Below are positions 43,630 through 51,982 of a stretch of DNA of 64,000 nucleotides, in pieces. Below the pieces are notes generated by a model that was given only the letters and a program-made list of their open reading frames with translations, was not told the origin of the DNA and did no database searches. How positions within the stretch are numbered: position 1 is the stretch's first letter; each line of letters begins with the position of its first letter. The translations under genes were made by a program, and so were the position numbers. Origin of the DNA: Cohnella thailandensis (GTDB taxonomy: Bacteria; Bacillota; Bacilli; Paenibacillales; Paenibacillaceae); assembly GCF_014212135.1 (NCBI RefSeq), contig NZ_JACJVQ010000019.1:310001-374000 (forward strand). Direction: 5' to 3'.

Positions 43630-44736
43630 ATGGGCGAGCTTATGGGTGGGGACGAGCCTCGGGTTGGGGAGCCGCTTCGGCTTGTTATGGATATCGGCGC
43701 GGACATCGACGGCGCTTTCGCGCTGCTATACGCGCTGCTGTCGCCCGGCATTCGACTCGAAGGCATTACGACCTCGGCCGGGGCATTGTCCGCGAGGCAA
43801 GCGGCGGACAACGCGCTGCGCCTAATTCGCTTTTGCTCTCCCGGGTACGAGATTCCCGTCGCGGTCGGGGAAGAGGGGGCATGGGAAGAAAACTTAAGGC
43901 AGCAGGAGGTCGAGAGGGAGCAAGGAAGGAAGCCGGGAGCGTCCTTTGGCTGGGAGAACGGATTGAATCGAGAGGCGAATCCGGTTGAGGGAAGCGACGA
44001 GGGTTGGGCGGACGACGACGGGCGGCATGGCCTAGGGGACGCGCTGCTCGCTCCTTCCGAGCAAGCGCCCGAGTCCGTCTCCGCCGCGCGGTTCCTCGCG
44101 CAGGCGGCCAAGGCTCGTCCCGGCGAGCTCACGCTCGTGCTCGCGGGACGAGCAAGCAACTGGCCGGCCGCGCTCGCGCTGGAGCCGGCCACGCCCGCCC
44201 GGTTCCGCGAGGTGATCGCGGCGGGCGGAACCGTGCTGGCCCCGGGCGACACCACGCCCGCGGCGGAGCGGCGCTTCCGCGGCGACCCGCAGGCCGCCGC
44301 CGCGCTGTTCGAGACGGCCGACCGGCTCACGGCGGTCGGCCTGGACGCTTCCCGGCGCGCGCTGCTCGCCGCCGGGGACCTTGCGCTCGCGGCGGAGCTG
44401 TGCCGCGAGCCGCGCGGGCGCCGGGCCGCCGAGCTGCTCCGGCGGCTGCATGCGTACCGAGCGCGCAGCCTGCTGAAGACAGGCTTCCCGCTCGGCAGCG
44501 TGCCGCTCCACGCCGTTCTCGGCGTGCTCGCGGCCGAAGCGCCGTGGCTGTTCGCCTTCCGAAACTGGCGCGCGCGGGTGGAGAGCGGCCCCGGGCTCGC
44601 CTCGGGGATGATCGTCGCGGATCGGAGATACCCGCCGTCCGATTCCTCGGGGCGCTTGGTCCGATTCGCCATGGACGTAAACGGGCCCGCGGCGGTCAAA
44701 CGTTTCCTATCCGCGCTCGCGGATCCAAGAAATTAA
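43630..44736 (+). CDS. Degenerate nucleoside hydrolase-like protein
   Basis: A 368-residue protein whose N-terminus resembles inosine-uridine nucleoside hydrolases: LVMDIGADIDGAFALLYALL stands where the family has the calcium site DTDPGIDDA. Two of the metal aspartates are replaced by glycine, so a normal active site is doubtful. The ribosome site GGGGGAAGG suits ATG 43630. The middle (44050-44600) is extremely rich in G and C and in alanine and arginine codons, unlike the neighbours. It may be a binding protein derived from the hydrolase fold or a gene under decay. Confidence 0.6.
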   Translation: MGELMGGDEPRVGEPLRLVMDIGADIDGAFALLYALLSPGIRLEGITTSAGALSARQAADNALRLIRFCSPGYEIPVAVGEEGAWEENLRQQEVEREQGRKPGASFGWENGLNREANPVEGSDEGWADDDGRHGLGDALLAPSEQAPESVSAARFLAQAAKARPGELTLVLAGRASNWPAALALEPATPARFREVIAAGGTVLAPGDTTPAAERRFRGDPQAAAALFETADRLTAVGLDASRRALLAAGDLALAAELCREPRGRRAAELLRRLHAYRARSLLKTGFPLGSVPLHAVLGVLAAEAPWLFAFRNWRARVESGPGLASGMIVADRRYPPSDSSGRLVRFAMDVNGPAAVKRFLSALADPRN

Positions 44737-44739
44737 CCG

Positions 44740-44805
44740 TTTACAAAACCTAATTCCGGAGGTAAGATAAAAAAGTCTTTTCGAATGTTGTATACAAGTA
44801 CACAA
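44740..44805 (+). promoter_or_regulatory. gntR promoter and operator
   Basis: Promoter TTTACA (44740-44745), 17-base spacer, TAAGAT (44763-44768). Just downstream, the palindrome TTGTATACAA (44788-44797) within TGTTGTATACAAGTAC matches the Bacillus gnt operator core ACTTGTATACAAGT, so GntR probably represses its own gene. Confidence 0.7.
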
Positions 44806-44823
44806 CGATAGGAAGTGACCGGT

Positions 44824-45501
44824 TTGGCTTATCCCGCAGCATGGCTTCGCGGGGCGTCGCTCGGCGAGGCGATCACCTGCGAGCTTAGACTCAGCATCGT
44901 AACCGGCAAGCTGAAACCCGGAGAGAAGCTGTCGGAGAACCGGATCGCCGCGGACTTCGGTACAAGCCGGTCTCCGGTCCGGGAAGCGCTTCGGGTCCTG
45001 TCCGACGAAGGCCTGATCCGTCTCGAACGGATGGGCGCCGTCGTTCTCGGTTTAAGCGAGGCGGAGGTCAAGGAGTTGTTCGACGTTCGCTACTTGATCG
45101 AGAGCTTCGTGCAGGAGCGGCTGTCTCGAATGGATCGGGAGCCGATCATCGGGCAGCTCGAGCGCATTATCGACAAGATGGAGCTCGCCGCCAAGCACCG
45201 GGACATCGAGGAATTCGCCTTGCAGGACTTCTCCTTCCACGAGACCATCGTCGCCGAAGCGAAGCACTCGCGAATCTGGCAGCTTTGGCGCAGCATTCGC
45301 CAGCTCGTGCTGTCGGTGATGCTCGTGACGACGCAGGAAGTGTTCGGAGCAAGCGCGGCTCGGATCGAAGCGGTTATCGAGAAGCATCGAATCATCCTGC
45401 GCAGCTTGCGATCGGGAAGCGAAGAGGAGATTCAGAAGCAGGTTCGGAACTATTTCGCGGACTCTTACGAGACCTTGCATCACAGCCTTGGCAAATCGTA
45501 A
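44824..45501 (+). CDS. gntR: Gluconate operon repressor GntR
   Basis: GntR/FadR-type repressor of 225 residues. The winged helix is at about 15-75 (LSENRIAADFGTSRSPVREA, then IRLERMGAVVLGL) and the C-terminal FCD effector domain has FSFHETIV with a metal/ligand histidine. It follows Bacillus GntR closely from YPAAWLRGAS onward. TTG 44824 is preferred because GGAAGTGA is five to eight bases upstream; GTG 44815 lies inside that site. Gluconate is the expected inducer, and gntP and gntK follow. Confidence 0.9.
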   Translation: MAYPAAWLRGASLGEAITCELRLSIVTGKLKPGEKLSENRIAADFGTSRSPVREALRVLSDEGLIRLERMGAVVLGLSEAEVKELFDVRYLIESFVQERLSRMDREPIIGQLERIIDKMELAAKHRDIEEFALQDFSFHETIVAEAKHSRIWQLWRSIRQLVLSVMLVTTQEVFGASAARIEAVIEKHRIILRSLRSGSEEEIQKQVRNYFADSYETLHHSLGKS

Positions 45502-45538
45502 GAGCTTCGATGCAGGTGCCTTCGTCTGCCAAGGCTCG

Positions 45539-45574
45539 AAGAAGCGCAAGGATTACCCGGTCTGCGGCTTCTTT
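45539..45574 (+). terminator. Terminator after gntR
   Basis: AAGAAGC (45539-45545) pairs with GCTTCTT (45567-45573), with GCA/TGC inside. It separates gntR from the gntPK transcript. Confidence 0.55.
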
Positions 45575-45583
45575 CGCCTCAAG

Positions 45584-45614
45584 TTGTCGACAAGTATACT
45601 TGTCGTCGTAAAAT
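45584..45614 (+). promoter_or_regulatory. GntR-type operator in the gntP promoter
   Basis: CGACAAGTATACTTGTCG (45588-45605) is a perfect 18-base palindrome built from the ACAAGT/ACTTGT half-sites of the Bacillus gnt operator. TAAAAT (45609-45614) just after it is a good -10, so the operator fills the promoter spacer and would block RNA polymerase. Confidence 0.75.
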
Positions 45615-45712
45615 CCGCGGGAATAGCGATTTTCCATGCCCAATAAGGCAACACTAGCAACGAAAGGGATGGAATGGAGGGCCTGCCGCTATTACGCACG
45701 GAGACCCGACTG

Positions 45713-45738
45713 CTCTAACCCGAAAATTCGGCTCACGG
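45713..45738. repeat. Solitary degenerate 51-bp-family palindrome
   Basis: CTCTAACCCGAAAATTCGGC TCACGG closely resembles the array-1 dyad CTGTAACCCGAA-AAA-TTCGGGTTACAG, with a few changes in the right arm. It lies in the leader between the gntP promoter and gntP. The rest of this 358-base gap holds only the gntR terminator, the operator and the leader. Confidence 0.65.
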
Positions 45739-45859
45739 CCCGCCGACCAAGGCTTCGCGCAGGGCAATTCAACACGTTTTTTATCCGCAAGTCCAATGCA
45801 TGAGCATCACCGCTTCCCGTCCAGCACCAAATAAGAATCTTACCCATCAGGAGGACGCC

Positions 45860-47221
45860 ATGAATACTTTGTTCGGAATGAGCCATACCGCTACTTTGTT
45901 GATTTGGACATTGATTGCAATCGCTTTCCTTATCGTCATGATCTCCAAGTACAAATGGAATCCGTTCGTCACGCTGCTGATCTCGGCCATCGGGCTCGGG
46001 CTGCTCGCGGGCATGAAGCCGGCCGACGCGGTCTCTTCGATCACGAAGGGGCTCGGAGGCACGCTCGGCACGATCGCGATCGTCATCGGCCTGGGCACGA
46101 TGCTCGGCAAGATGATGGCCGAGTCCGGAGGAGCCGAGAGAATCGCGACGACGCTGATCGACCTGTTCGGGGACCGGAAAGTCCATTGGGCGATGCTGAT
46201 CGTCGGCTTCCTGGTCGGCATTCCGGTGTTCTTCGAGGTCGGCGTCATTCTGCTCATTCCGATCGTCTTTATCGTGGCGCGCAAAATCAAGATGCCGCTG
46301 CTGCAGATCGGGATCCCGATGCTGGCCGGCCTGTCCGTCGTGCACGGTCTCGTTCCGCCGCATCCGGCTCCGATGATCGCCATCGACGCTTACGGCGCCA
46401 ACCTTGGCAAGACCATTTTGTATTCCATTATCATCGGCCTGCCGGTCGCCATTCTCGCGGGTCCGGTGTTCGGCAAGTTTATCGGCAAAAGAATTCGAGT
46501 CGAGCCCGATCCGAAGCTGGTCGACCAGTTCGCCATGAAGGAGCAGCGCAAGCTGCCGGGCTTCGGCATTACGCTGTTCACGATTCTGCTTCCGGTTATC
46601 CTCATGCTGATCGGCTCGGTCGCCAGCATCTTCGATCCCGAAGCGAAGTACGGCATCACCGTGTTCTGCGAATTCATCGGCCATGAAGTCGTCGCCCTGC
46701 TCATCGCGGTCGTTTTCTCCTTCTTCTCGCTAGGCTTCGCCCGCGGGTTCACGAAGGAGGAAGTGTCGAAGTTCGCTTCGGAAAGCTTGCCGCCGATCGC
46801 CGGCATCGTCCTTATCATCGGGGGCGGAGGCGCGTTTAAGCAGGTGCTGATCGACAGCGGCGTCGGCCAGGCGATCGCGGAGCTCGCCACCAACGCGAAC
46901 ATCAACGTCATCCTGTTCGCGTGGCTCGTCGCCGCGCTCATTCGCGTCGCGACCGGTTCGGCGACGGTGGCGATGACCACCTCGGCCGGCATCGTCGCCC
47001 CGGTGCTCGCCATGTCGCCGGGCGCCAACCTGGAGCTGGTCGTGCTGGCGACCGGAGCGGGCTCGCTCGTTCTGTCGCACGTCAACGACGCCGGCTTCTG
47101 GATGGTTAAGGAATTCTTCAACATGAGCGTTCCTCAGACGCTCAAATCCTGGACCGTCATGGAGACGATCTTGTCGGTCGCGGGTTTGATCCTTATTCTT
47201 ATCGTAAGCGCATTTGTCTAA
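45860..47221 (+). CDS. gntP: Gluconate:H+ symporter
   Basis: GntP-family permease of 453 residues with about 12-14 membrane helices, bringing gluconate into the cell. Typical segments are AIGLGLLAGMKPADAVSSIT, KGLGGTLGTIAIVIGLGTML and HGLVPPHPAPMIAIDAYGAN. AGGAGG lies five bases before ATG 45860; the open frame from 45800 is not used. It is downstream of a GntR-type operator and co-transcribed with gntK 50 bases later. Confidence 0.95.
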   Translation: MNTLFGMSHTATLLIWTLIAIAFLIVMISKYKWNPFVTLLISAIGLGLLAGMKPADAVSSITKGLGGTLGTIAIVIGLGTMLGKMMAESGGAERIATTLIDLFGDRKVHWAMLIVGFLVGIPVFFEVGVILLIPIVFIVARKIKMPLLQIGIPMLAGLSVVHGLVPPHPAPMIAIDAYGANLGKTILYSIIIGLPVAILAGPVFGKFIGKRIRVEPDPKLVDQFAMKEQRKLPGFGITLFTILLPVILMLIGSVASIFDPEAKYGITVFCEFIGHEVVALLIAVVFSFFSLGFARGFTKEEVSKFASESLPPIAGIVLIIGGGGAFKQVLIDSGVGQAIAELATNANINVILFAWLVAALIRVATGSATVAMTTSAGIVAPVLAMSPGANLELVVLATGAGSLVLSHVNDAGFWMVKEFFNMSVPQTLKSWTVMETILSVAGLILILIVSAFV

Positions 47222-47271
47222 CGTTAGCCATTAAATAACTGTATGCTGCAGGAGAGAGCGGGGAAAACGGA

Positions 47272-48828
47272 ATGAAAAGCAAAGCAGGTTATCGGATCGG
47301 TATCGATATGGGGACGACAAGCACGAAGGCGGTCGTGTTCGACCGGGAAGGACGGGTCGTCGCGACGGCGAACGAAGGCTATCCGCTTTATACGCCGACT
47401 CCTTCCATCGCCGAGCAGGATCCGGAAGAGATTTTCGCGGCGCTTGTTCGCGCGGTAGGGCTGGCGGTGACGCAAGCGGGATTGCAAGCGGGGGACGTCG
47501 AATTCGTCTCCTGCAGCTCCGCCATGCACAGCGTCATCCCGGTCGACGGCGAAGGCAAGCCTTTGATGCGGGGCATGACCTGGGCGGACAACCGCAGCGC
47601 GGAATGGGCGAGAAAGCTGAAGGACGAGCTGAACGGGCTCGCCGTCTATCGCCGCACGGGAACCCCTATCCACCCGATGTCTCCGATAACGAAGCTGATG
47701 TGGCTCCGGCACGATCATCCCGAGCTTTTCGCCAAGGCCGCCAAGTTCGTCTCGATCAAGGAGTATGCGCTGTTCCGGCTTTTCGGCCGCTATGTCGTCG
47801 ATTACTCCATCGCTTCGGCCACGGGGATGATGAATCTGTCCCGGCTGGAATGGGACGAGGAGGCGCTCGGCCTCGCAGGCCTAACGCAGGACCGGTTGTC
47901 TGAGCTCGTGCCGACGACTTACGTGCTTGAAGGCATGACGAACCCGGAGGCGGCGGCTCAAATGGGCCTATCCGCATCCACGCCGTTCGTCGTCGGCGCG
48001 AGCGACGGCGTTCTGTCCAACCTTGGCTTGAACGCGATAGACCCTGGCGTCGTCGCCGTCACGATCGGCACGAGCGGAGCGATCCGCACGGTCATCGACG
48101 AGCCGGCGACCGATCCCAAGGGACGCTATTTCTGCTATGCCCTGACGGACAAGAAGTGGGTAATCGGCGGCCCGGTCAATAATGGCGGCGTTATTTTCCG
48201 CTGGGTGCGCGACGAGTTCGCGGCTTCCGAGACGGAGACCGCCAAGCGTCTGGGCATCAGCCCGTACGACGTTCTGACCCGAATCGCCGAGCGGGTGCGT
48301 CCCGGATCGGACGGCTTGCTGTTCCTCCCGTACTTGACGGGCGAGCGAGCGCCATTGTGGAACCCGGATGCCAGAGGCTCCTTCTTCGGCTTGACGCTGC
48401 ATCATCAGAAGGAGCACATGATTCGCGCCGTCCTGGAAGGCGTCGTTTACAACCTGTACACGGTCATGCTGGCGATGCAGGAGACGACCGGCGTGCCGAA
48501 GAAGATCCTGGCGACGGGAGGCTTCGCGCGGTCTCCGCTCTGGCGCCAGATGATGGCCGATATTTTCGGCCAGAACGTCGTCGTGCCGGAGAGCTTCGAG
48601 AGCTCCTGCCTCGGCGCGGTCGTGCTGGGCATGCAGGCTTTCGGCGACGCCGACGCTTTCTCTAGGGTAGCGGCGATGGTCGGCACGACCCACGAGCACA
48701 TTCCGCAGCCGGCGGCGTCCTCGGTCTACCGGGAGCTGCTGCCTCTCTTCGTGCGTCTCTCGCGCAAGCTGGACGAAGAATACGCCGATATTGCGAAGTT
48801 CCAGCAGAAGTTGTTTAATCAGGAGTGA
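47272..48828 (+). CDS. gntK: Gluconokinase (FGGY family)
   Basis: Sugar kinase of 518 residues that phosphorylates gluconate to 6-phosphogluconate for the pentose phosphate pathway. The phosphate-binding loop is GIDMGTTSTKAVVFD, the catalytic region CSSAMHSVIPVDGEGKPL and WADNRS, and the FGGY C-terminal domain has LFLPYLTGERAPLWNPDARG and ATGGFARSPLWRQMM. AGGAGAG precedes the ATG. Order gntR-gntP-gntK differs from Bacillus subtilis gntRKPZ; a gntZ-type dehydrogenase is absent here. Confidence 0.95.
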   Translation: MKSKAGYRIGIDMGTTSTKAVVFDREGRVVATANEGYPLYTPTPSIAEQDPEEIFAALVRAVGLAVTQAGLQAGDVEFVSCSSAMHSVIPVDGEGKPLMRGMTWADNRSAEWARKLKDELNGLAVYRRTGTPIHPMSPITKLMWLRHDHPELFAKAAKFVSIKEYALFRLFGRYVVDYSIASATGMMNLSRLEWDEEALGLAGLTQDRLSELVPTTYVLEGMTNPEAAAQMGLSASTPFVVGASDGVLSNLGLNAIDPGVVAVTIGTSGAIRTVIDEPATDPKGRYFCYALTDKKWVIGGPVNNGGVIFRWVRDEFAASETETAKRLGISPYDVLTRIAERVRPGSDGLLFLPYLTGERAPLWNPDARGSFFGLTLHHQKEHMIRAVLEGVVYNLYTVMLAMQETTGVPKKILATGGFARSPLWRQMMADIFGQNVVVPESFESSCLGAVVLGMQAFGDADAFSRVAAMVGTTHEHIPQPAASSVYRELLPLFVRLSRKLDEEYADIAKFQQKLFNQE

Positions 48829-48849
48829 GAAGACAAGGAGGGATGGGGC

Positions 48850-49194
48850 ATGATCGTAGCGATCAACACGATTCGAATCAAGCCGGGCCATGGTTCGGAA
48901 GTGGCGGAAAGGTTCAAAAATCCGAAGGGAGTCCAGCACGCGCCGGGCTTCGTCAAGATGGAGCTGCTGCTTTCCTCGGAGGAGGACCACGACGAGCTGA
49001 GGGTTTGCACCGCTTGGGAGAACAAGGAAGCCTTCGACGGCTGGGTGAACAGCGACGCGTTCAAGCAAGCTCACTCGCACTCCCGTCCGGCGGCGCCAAG
49101 CGTAGAAGCGGGCCAAGGAGCGCCGGGGCAGCGGCCACCGAGCGTCATGCTGGGTTCCAAGCTTAGCATTCACGAGGTTGTATTCTCGATTTAA
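48850..49194 (+). CDS. IsdG/HmoA-like heme-degrading monooxygenase
   Basis: ABM-fold protein of 114 residues: MIVAINTIRIKPGHGSEVAE at the start (the asparagine of IsdG-type enzymes is Asn6), VCTAWENKEAFDGWVNSDAF with the conserved tryptophan, and QAHSHSR with the heme-ligand histidine. It closely follows Bacillus HmoA, which releases iron from heme. It starts 21 bases after gntK and ends in its own terminator, so it is probably read from the gnt transcript and perhaps from its own promoter too. Confidence 0.85.
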   Translation: MIVAINTIRIKPGHGSEVAERFKNPKGVQHAPGFVKMELLLSSEEDHDELRVCTAWENKEAFDGWVNSDAFKQAHSHSRPAAPSVEAGQGAPGQRPPSVMLGSKLSIHEVVFSI

Positions 49195-49198
49195 CGAT

Positions 49199-49240
49199 AC
49201 GGCAGCTTTGGATAGCAAATATCCAAGGCTGCCGTTTGCT
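49199..49240 (+). terminator. Terminator after the IsdG-like gene
   Basis: ACGGCAGC plus TTGGATA (from 49199) pair with TATCCAA plus GCTGCCGT (to 49235), followed by TTGCTTT. Confidence 0.8.
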
Positions 49241-49266
49241 TTAGCGGAAGTTTCAGAATAGGTTTG

Positions 49267-50118
49267 CTAATTCGATAACCCTATGGAGACCAGAATGGTT
49301 TCCGTTTCCCGAATAAGATCGCGCATCATGTCGAAAGCCTTCTTTAGACTGTCTGGATCTTCCGAGATTAAGCTGAATAGATCGTTTACTCGATCGGCAT
49401 AGCCGATCGGCGCTAAGCGAAAGGTATCGACAATGGCGGCCGCTCCTTTTTCGTTCATCAGATAGCTTTCGTTAGCCGCAAACAATACCTGATTCAAGCA
49501 AGAGGAGGACCGGAAACAGCATCCGGCGATGTAGGATAAATCGTTCTTGTAGATCCCTTTATATCCGTTCTCGAGAGAAAAGGCTGCTTCCCATAAGAAT
49601 TTGCCGATGACTGCTTTCTGATAAACGGGCGGGTAAGGGGTTGTTCTGCTCTTCAGATTGCCTATGACTCCCGAAGGGTCCCATAACGCTTTGCACAAAG
49701 CGATCTCGGCCATATAAATCGAGTTGACGAATCCGTGGGGGTGTCCCGGTTGGTAGTCGACGGTAATGTCTCCCGCAACGCATCGCTCGATGACTTGCGA
49801 CGCTTTATTTTGATCGCGCAACAAGAAATCGACCGGGGTGCCGTTGACTTTCAGCCAGCCGCCGCCGTTAATCCAGGGTCCCCAGCCGCCTATTTCCGTT
49901 ATTAAACCGTCCCTGCGGTCATCGTCAAGAGAAGAGGCGACTTGACGCAGCCGGGCTATGTCCAGCCCTTTCCCGGAATCGTAGTAGACCCCGATATCGA
50001 TATCGGAGCTTGGACTCTCCGTTCCTCTAGCTCTCGAGCCCCCGAGCACCACGGCGTTTACCCCGTCGACTCCCTTTAAAGCGTCTACTATATTCGCTAT
50101 AGTAGCCTGTATGTTCAT
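49267..50118 (-). CDS. Nucleotidyltransferase domain protein
   Basis: A 283-residue protein with the polymerase-beta-like nucleotidyltransferase motif GGSRARGTESPSSDIDIGVY (G26-G27-S28, Asp39 and Asp41) and a later FLLRD strand with the third acidic residue. The C-terminal half is helical (KAVIGKFLWEAAFSLENGYK), as in DUF4037-like and aminoglycoside nucleotidyltransferase-like proteins. It could modify an aminoglycoside or be a minimal nucleotidyltransferase; I cannot tell. GGGGGG lies eight bases before the ATG on the reverse strand. Confidence 0.82.
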   Translation of the reverse strand: MNIQATIANIVDALKGVDGVNAVVLGGSRARGTESPSSDIDIGVYYDSGKGLDIARLRQVASSLDDDRRDGLITEIGGWGPWINGGGWLKVNGTPVDFLLRDQNKASQVIERCVAGDITVDYQPGHPHGFVNSIYMAEIALCKALWDPSGVIGNLKSRTTPYPPVYQKAVIGKFLWEAAFSLENGYKGIYKNDLSYIAGCCFRSSSCLNQVLFAANESYLMNEKGAAAIVDTFRLAPIGYADRVNDLFSLISEDPDSLKKAFDMMRDLIRETETILVSIGLSN

Positions 50119-50278
50119 TCTTTTCGCCCCCCGAACCTGTCATCGCTATGTTCAATCATATGGAGTAATCGTCCAAGAGTAAAGACAGCCGTTCCCCGGA
50201 GCAAGGCGGTCTTCCCGTTTAAGCGTCTCGTGCTATAATGTCGACTAGAAGAATTGCGCCAAACAGGAGGGCATCGCC

Positions 50279-50974
50279 ATGGAAAAGCCCGTTCACGTTC
50301 TCGTGGTCGAGGACGACGACGACATCAACCGGCTGCTGTGCGGCGTGCTGACCCGAAGCGGGTACATCCCGCAGCCCGCGTATTCCGGTACCGAAGCGTT
50401 GCTCTATCTGGATCGGCAGGTTTGGAGTCTCGTCCTGCTCGACCTAATGCTTCCGGGGCTGCGGGGCGAAGAGCTTCTGGCCGCCATCGGAGCGAAGGGC
50501 GACACTCCCGTCATCGTCATCACGGCGGAGAACGAGCGCGAGACCAAGATCGCGGCGCTGAAGACCGGCGCGGACGATTACGTCACGAAGCCGTTCGATC
50601 TCGAGGAGGTGTCGGCCCGCGTCGACTCCTTGCTCCGGCGATTCCGCCGGCTGCCGGCGGCCGTCCCTCCGAAGCTGCTAAGGCATAAAGACCTCGTCGT
50701 CGATCCGGAAGCGAAGTCTGCGACGGTCGGAGGCCGGGAGCTGTCCCTGACCGCCCGGGAATACGACATCCTGGAGCTGTTTCTGTCTTCGCCCAAGAAG
50801 CTGTTCTCCAAGGCGAACGTGTTCGAGAGCGTATGGGGAGAGGCTTTTCTCGGCGGGGAAGAGAACGCGATCAACGTCCATATGAGCAATCTGAGGAACA
50901 AGCTGGCCAAAGCGAACCCGGATGAAGATTACATCGAAACGATCTGGGGAATGGGCTACCGGCTCAAAACTTAA
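50279..50974 (+). CDS. OmpR family response regulator
   Basis: Two-component regulator of 231 residues: receiver domain with acidic pocket EDDDD (11-15), phosphoacceptor Asp55 in LLDLMLPG, Lys in VTKPFD, and a C-terminal winged helix (LTAREYDILELFLSSPKKLF, VHMSNLRNKL, YIETIWGMGYRL). AGGAGGG precedes the ATG. It opens a four-gene set with an ABC ATPase, an ABC permease and a histidine kinase, a layout common for peptide-antibiotic detoxification. The direct repeats after its stop may be its binding site. Confidence 0.93.
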   Translation: MEKPVHVLVVEDDDDINRLLCGVLTRSGYIPQPAYSGTEALLYLDRQVWSLVLLDLMLPGLRGEELLAAIGAKGDTPVIVITAENERETKIAALKTGADDYVTKPFDLEEVSARVDSLLRRFRRLPAAVPPKLLRHKDLVVDPEAKSATVGGRELSLTAREYDILELFLSSPKKLFSKANVFESVWGEAFLGGEENAINVHMSNLRNKLAKANPDEDYIETIWGMGYRLKT

Positions 50975-50979
50975 GCTTT

Positions 50980-51022
50980 TCTTATGAAATGCCTTTACCT
51001 TCTCTTATGTTTCGGTCTTTAC
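50980..51022 (+). promoter_or_regulatory. Direct repeat before the ABC ATPase gene
   Basis: TCTTATG ... TTTAC occurs twice (50980-50998 and 51003-51022), with the TCTTATG words 23 bases apart, in the 90-base gap between the response regulator and ABC genes. Direct repeats about two helical turns apart suit an OmpR-family regulator; TACAAT (51020-51025) could be the -10 of an internal promoter. Confidence 0.5.
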
Positions 51023-51064
51023 AATTAACTTTATCGAACCGAAAAAGGAAGGATGAGGCAGAGC

Positions 51065-51982
51065 ATGAACGAGTACGTGCTGCGAACGCGGCGGTTGACG
51101 AAGAAGTACAAAAACCAGCTTGCGCTGGACGATGTCAGCTTGAATATCCGGCGAGGATCCATCTACGGATTCATCGGCCAGAACGGCGCGGGCAAGTCGA
51201 CGCTCATGAAGCTGGCGACGGGCATGGCGTTCCCGACGTCGGGAACGATCGAGCTGTTCGGCGAGAGCGGGGAGAAGGAGCTGGTTCGGGCCAGGCGCAG
51301 AATGGGCATCGCCATCGAGCAGCCGGCGCTGTTCCCGCAGCTGACGGCCAAGGAGAACCTGGAGATTCATCGGCTGCAGAGGGGAATTCCGGGCATGGAA
51401 GGCATCAAGAAGACGCTGGAGCTTGTCGGGCTGGAAGGCACGGGGATGAAGAAGGCAAGAAACTTCTCGCTCGGGATGAAGCAGCGGCTGGCTTTGGCGG
51501 TCGCCCTCTTGGGAGATCCGGAATTCCTCGTGCTGGATGAGCCGACGAACGGCCTCGATCCGGTCGGAGTCGTCGAGATGCGCGATCTGCTGCGGCGGCT
51601 GAACCGGGAGATCGGCATTACGATTCTGATCTCGAGCCACATCCTAAGCGAGCTTCACCTTCTCGCGACGCACTATGGCATCATTCATAAGGGGCGTCTT
51701 CTGGAAGAGCTGACGCTGGACGAGCTTCAGCGCAAGTGCAGGCAGTATATCCGCATCAAGGTCGACTCTCCGCAGCGGGCGGCGGCCGTGCTGGAGAGAG
51801 AGCTGGCGACGACGGAATTCGAAGTGCTTCCGGACGGGACGATCCAATTGTTCGAACACCTGGAGCATCCTTCCCGGGTTTCGGGAGCGCTGGCGGAGGC
51901 GGGCCTTGCGATCGAGCAATTCATGCCGATGGGGGAAGCTCTCGAAAGCTACTTCACGAAGCGGATCGGAGGCGAGGCTTAA
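51065..51982 (+). CDS. ABC transporter ATP-binding protein (BcrA-like)
   Basis: ATPase of 305 residues: Walker A GQNGAGKST, signature LGMKQR (SLGMKQRLALA), Walker B LVLDEPTNGLDP and switch His in ISSHILSE. The 80-residue C-terminal extension is the type found in BcrA and lantibiotic self-protection ATPases. ATG 51065 is six bases after GAGG; the ATG at 51053 sits inside the ribosome site. The permease gene starts directly at its stop. Confidence 0.92.
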   Translation: MNEYVLRTRRLTKKYKNQLALDDVSLNIRRGSIYGFIGQNGAGKSTLMKLATGMAFPTSGTIELFGESGEKELVRARRRMGIAIEQPALFPQLTAKENLEIHRLQRGIPGMEGIKKTLELVGLEGTGMKKARNFSLGMKQRLALAVALLGDPEFLVLDEPTNGLDPVGVVEMRDLLRRLNREIGITILISSHILSELHLLATHYGIIHKGRLLEELTLDELQRKCRQYIRIKVDSPQRAAAVLERELATTEFEVLPDGTIQLFEHLEHPSRVSGALAEAGLAIEQFMPMGEALESYFTKRIGGEA

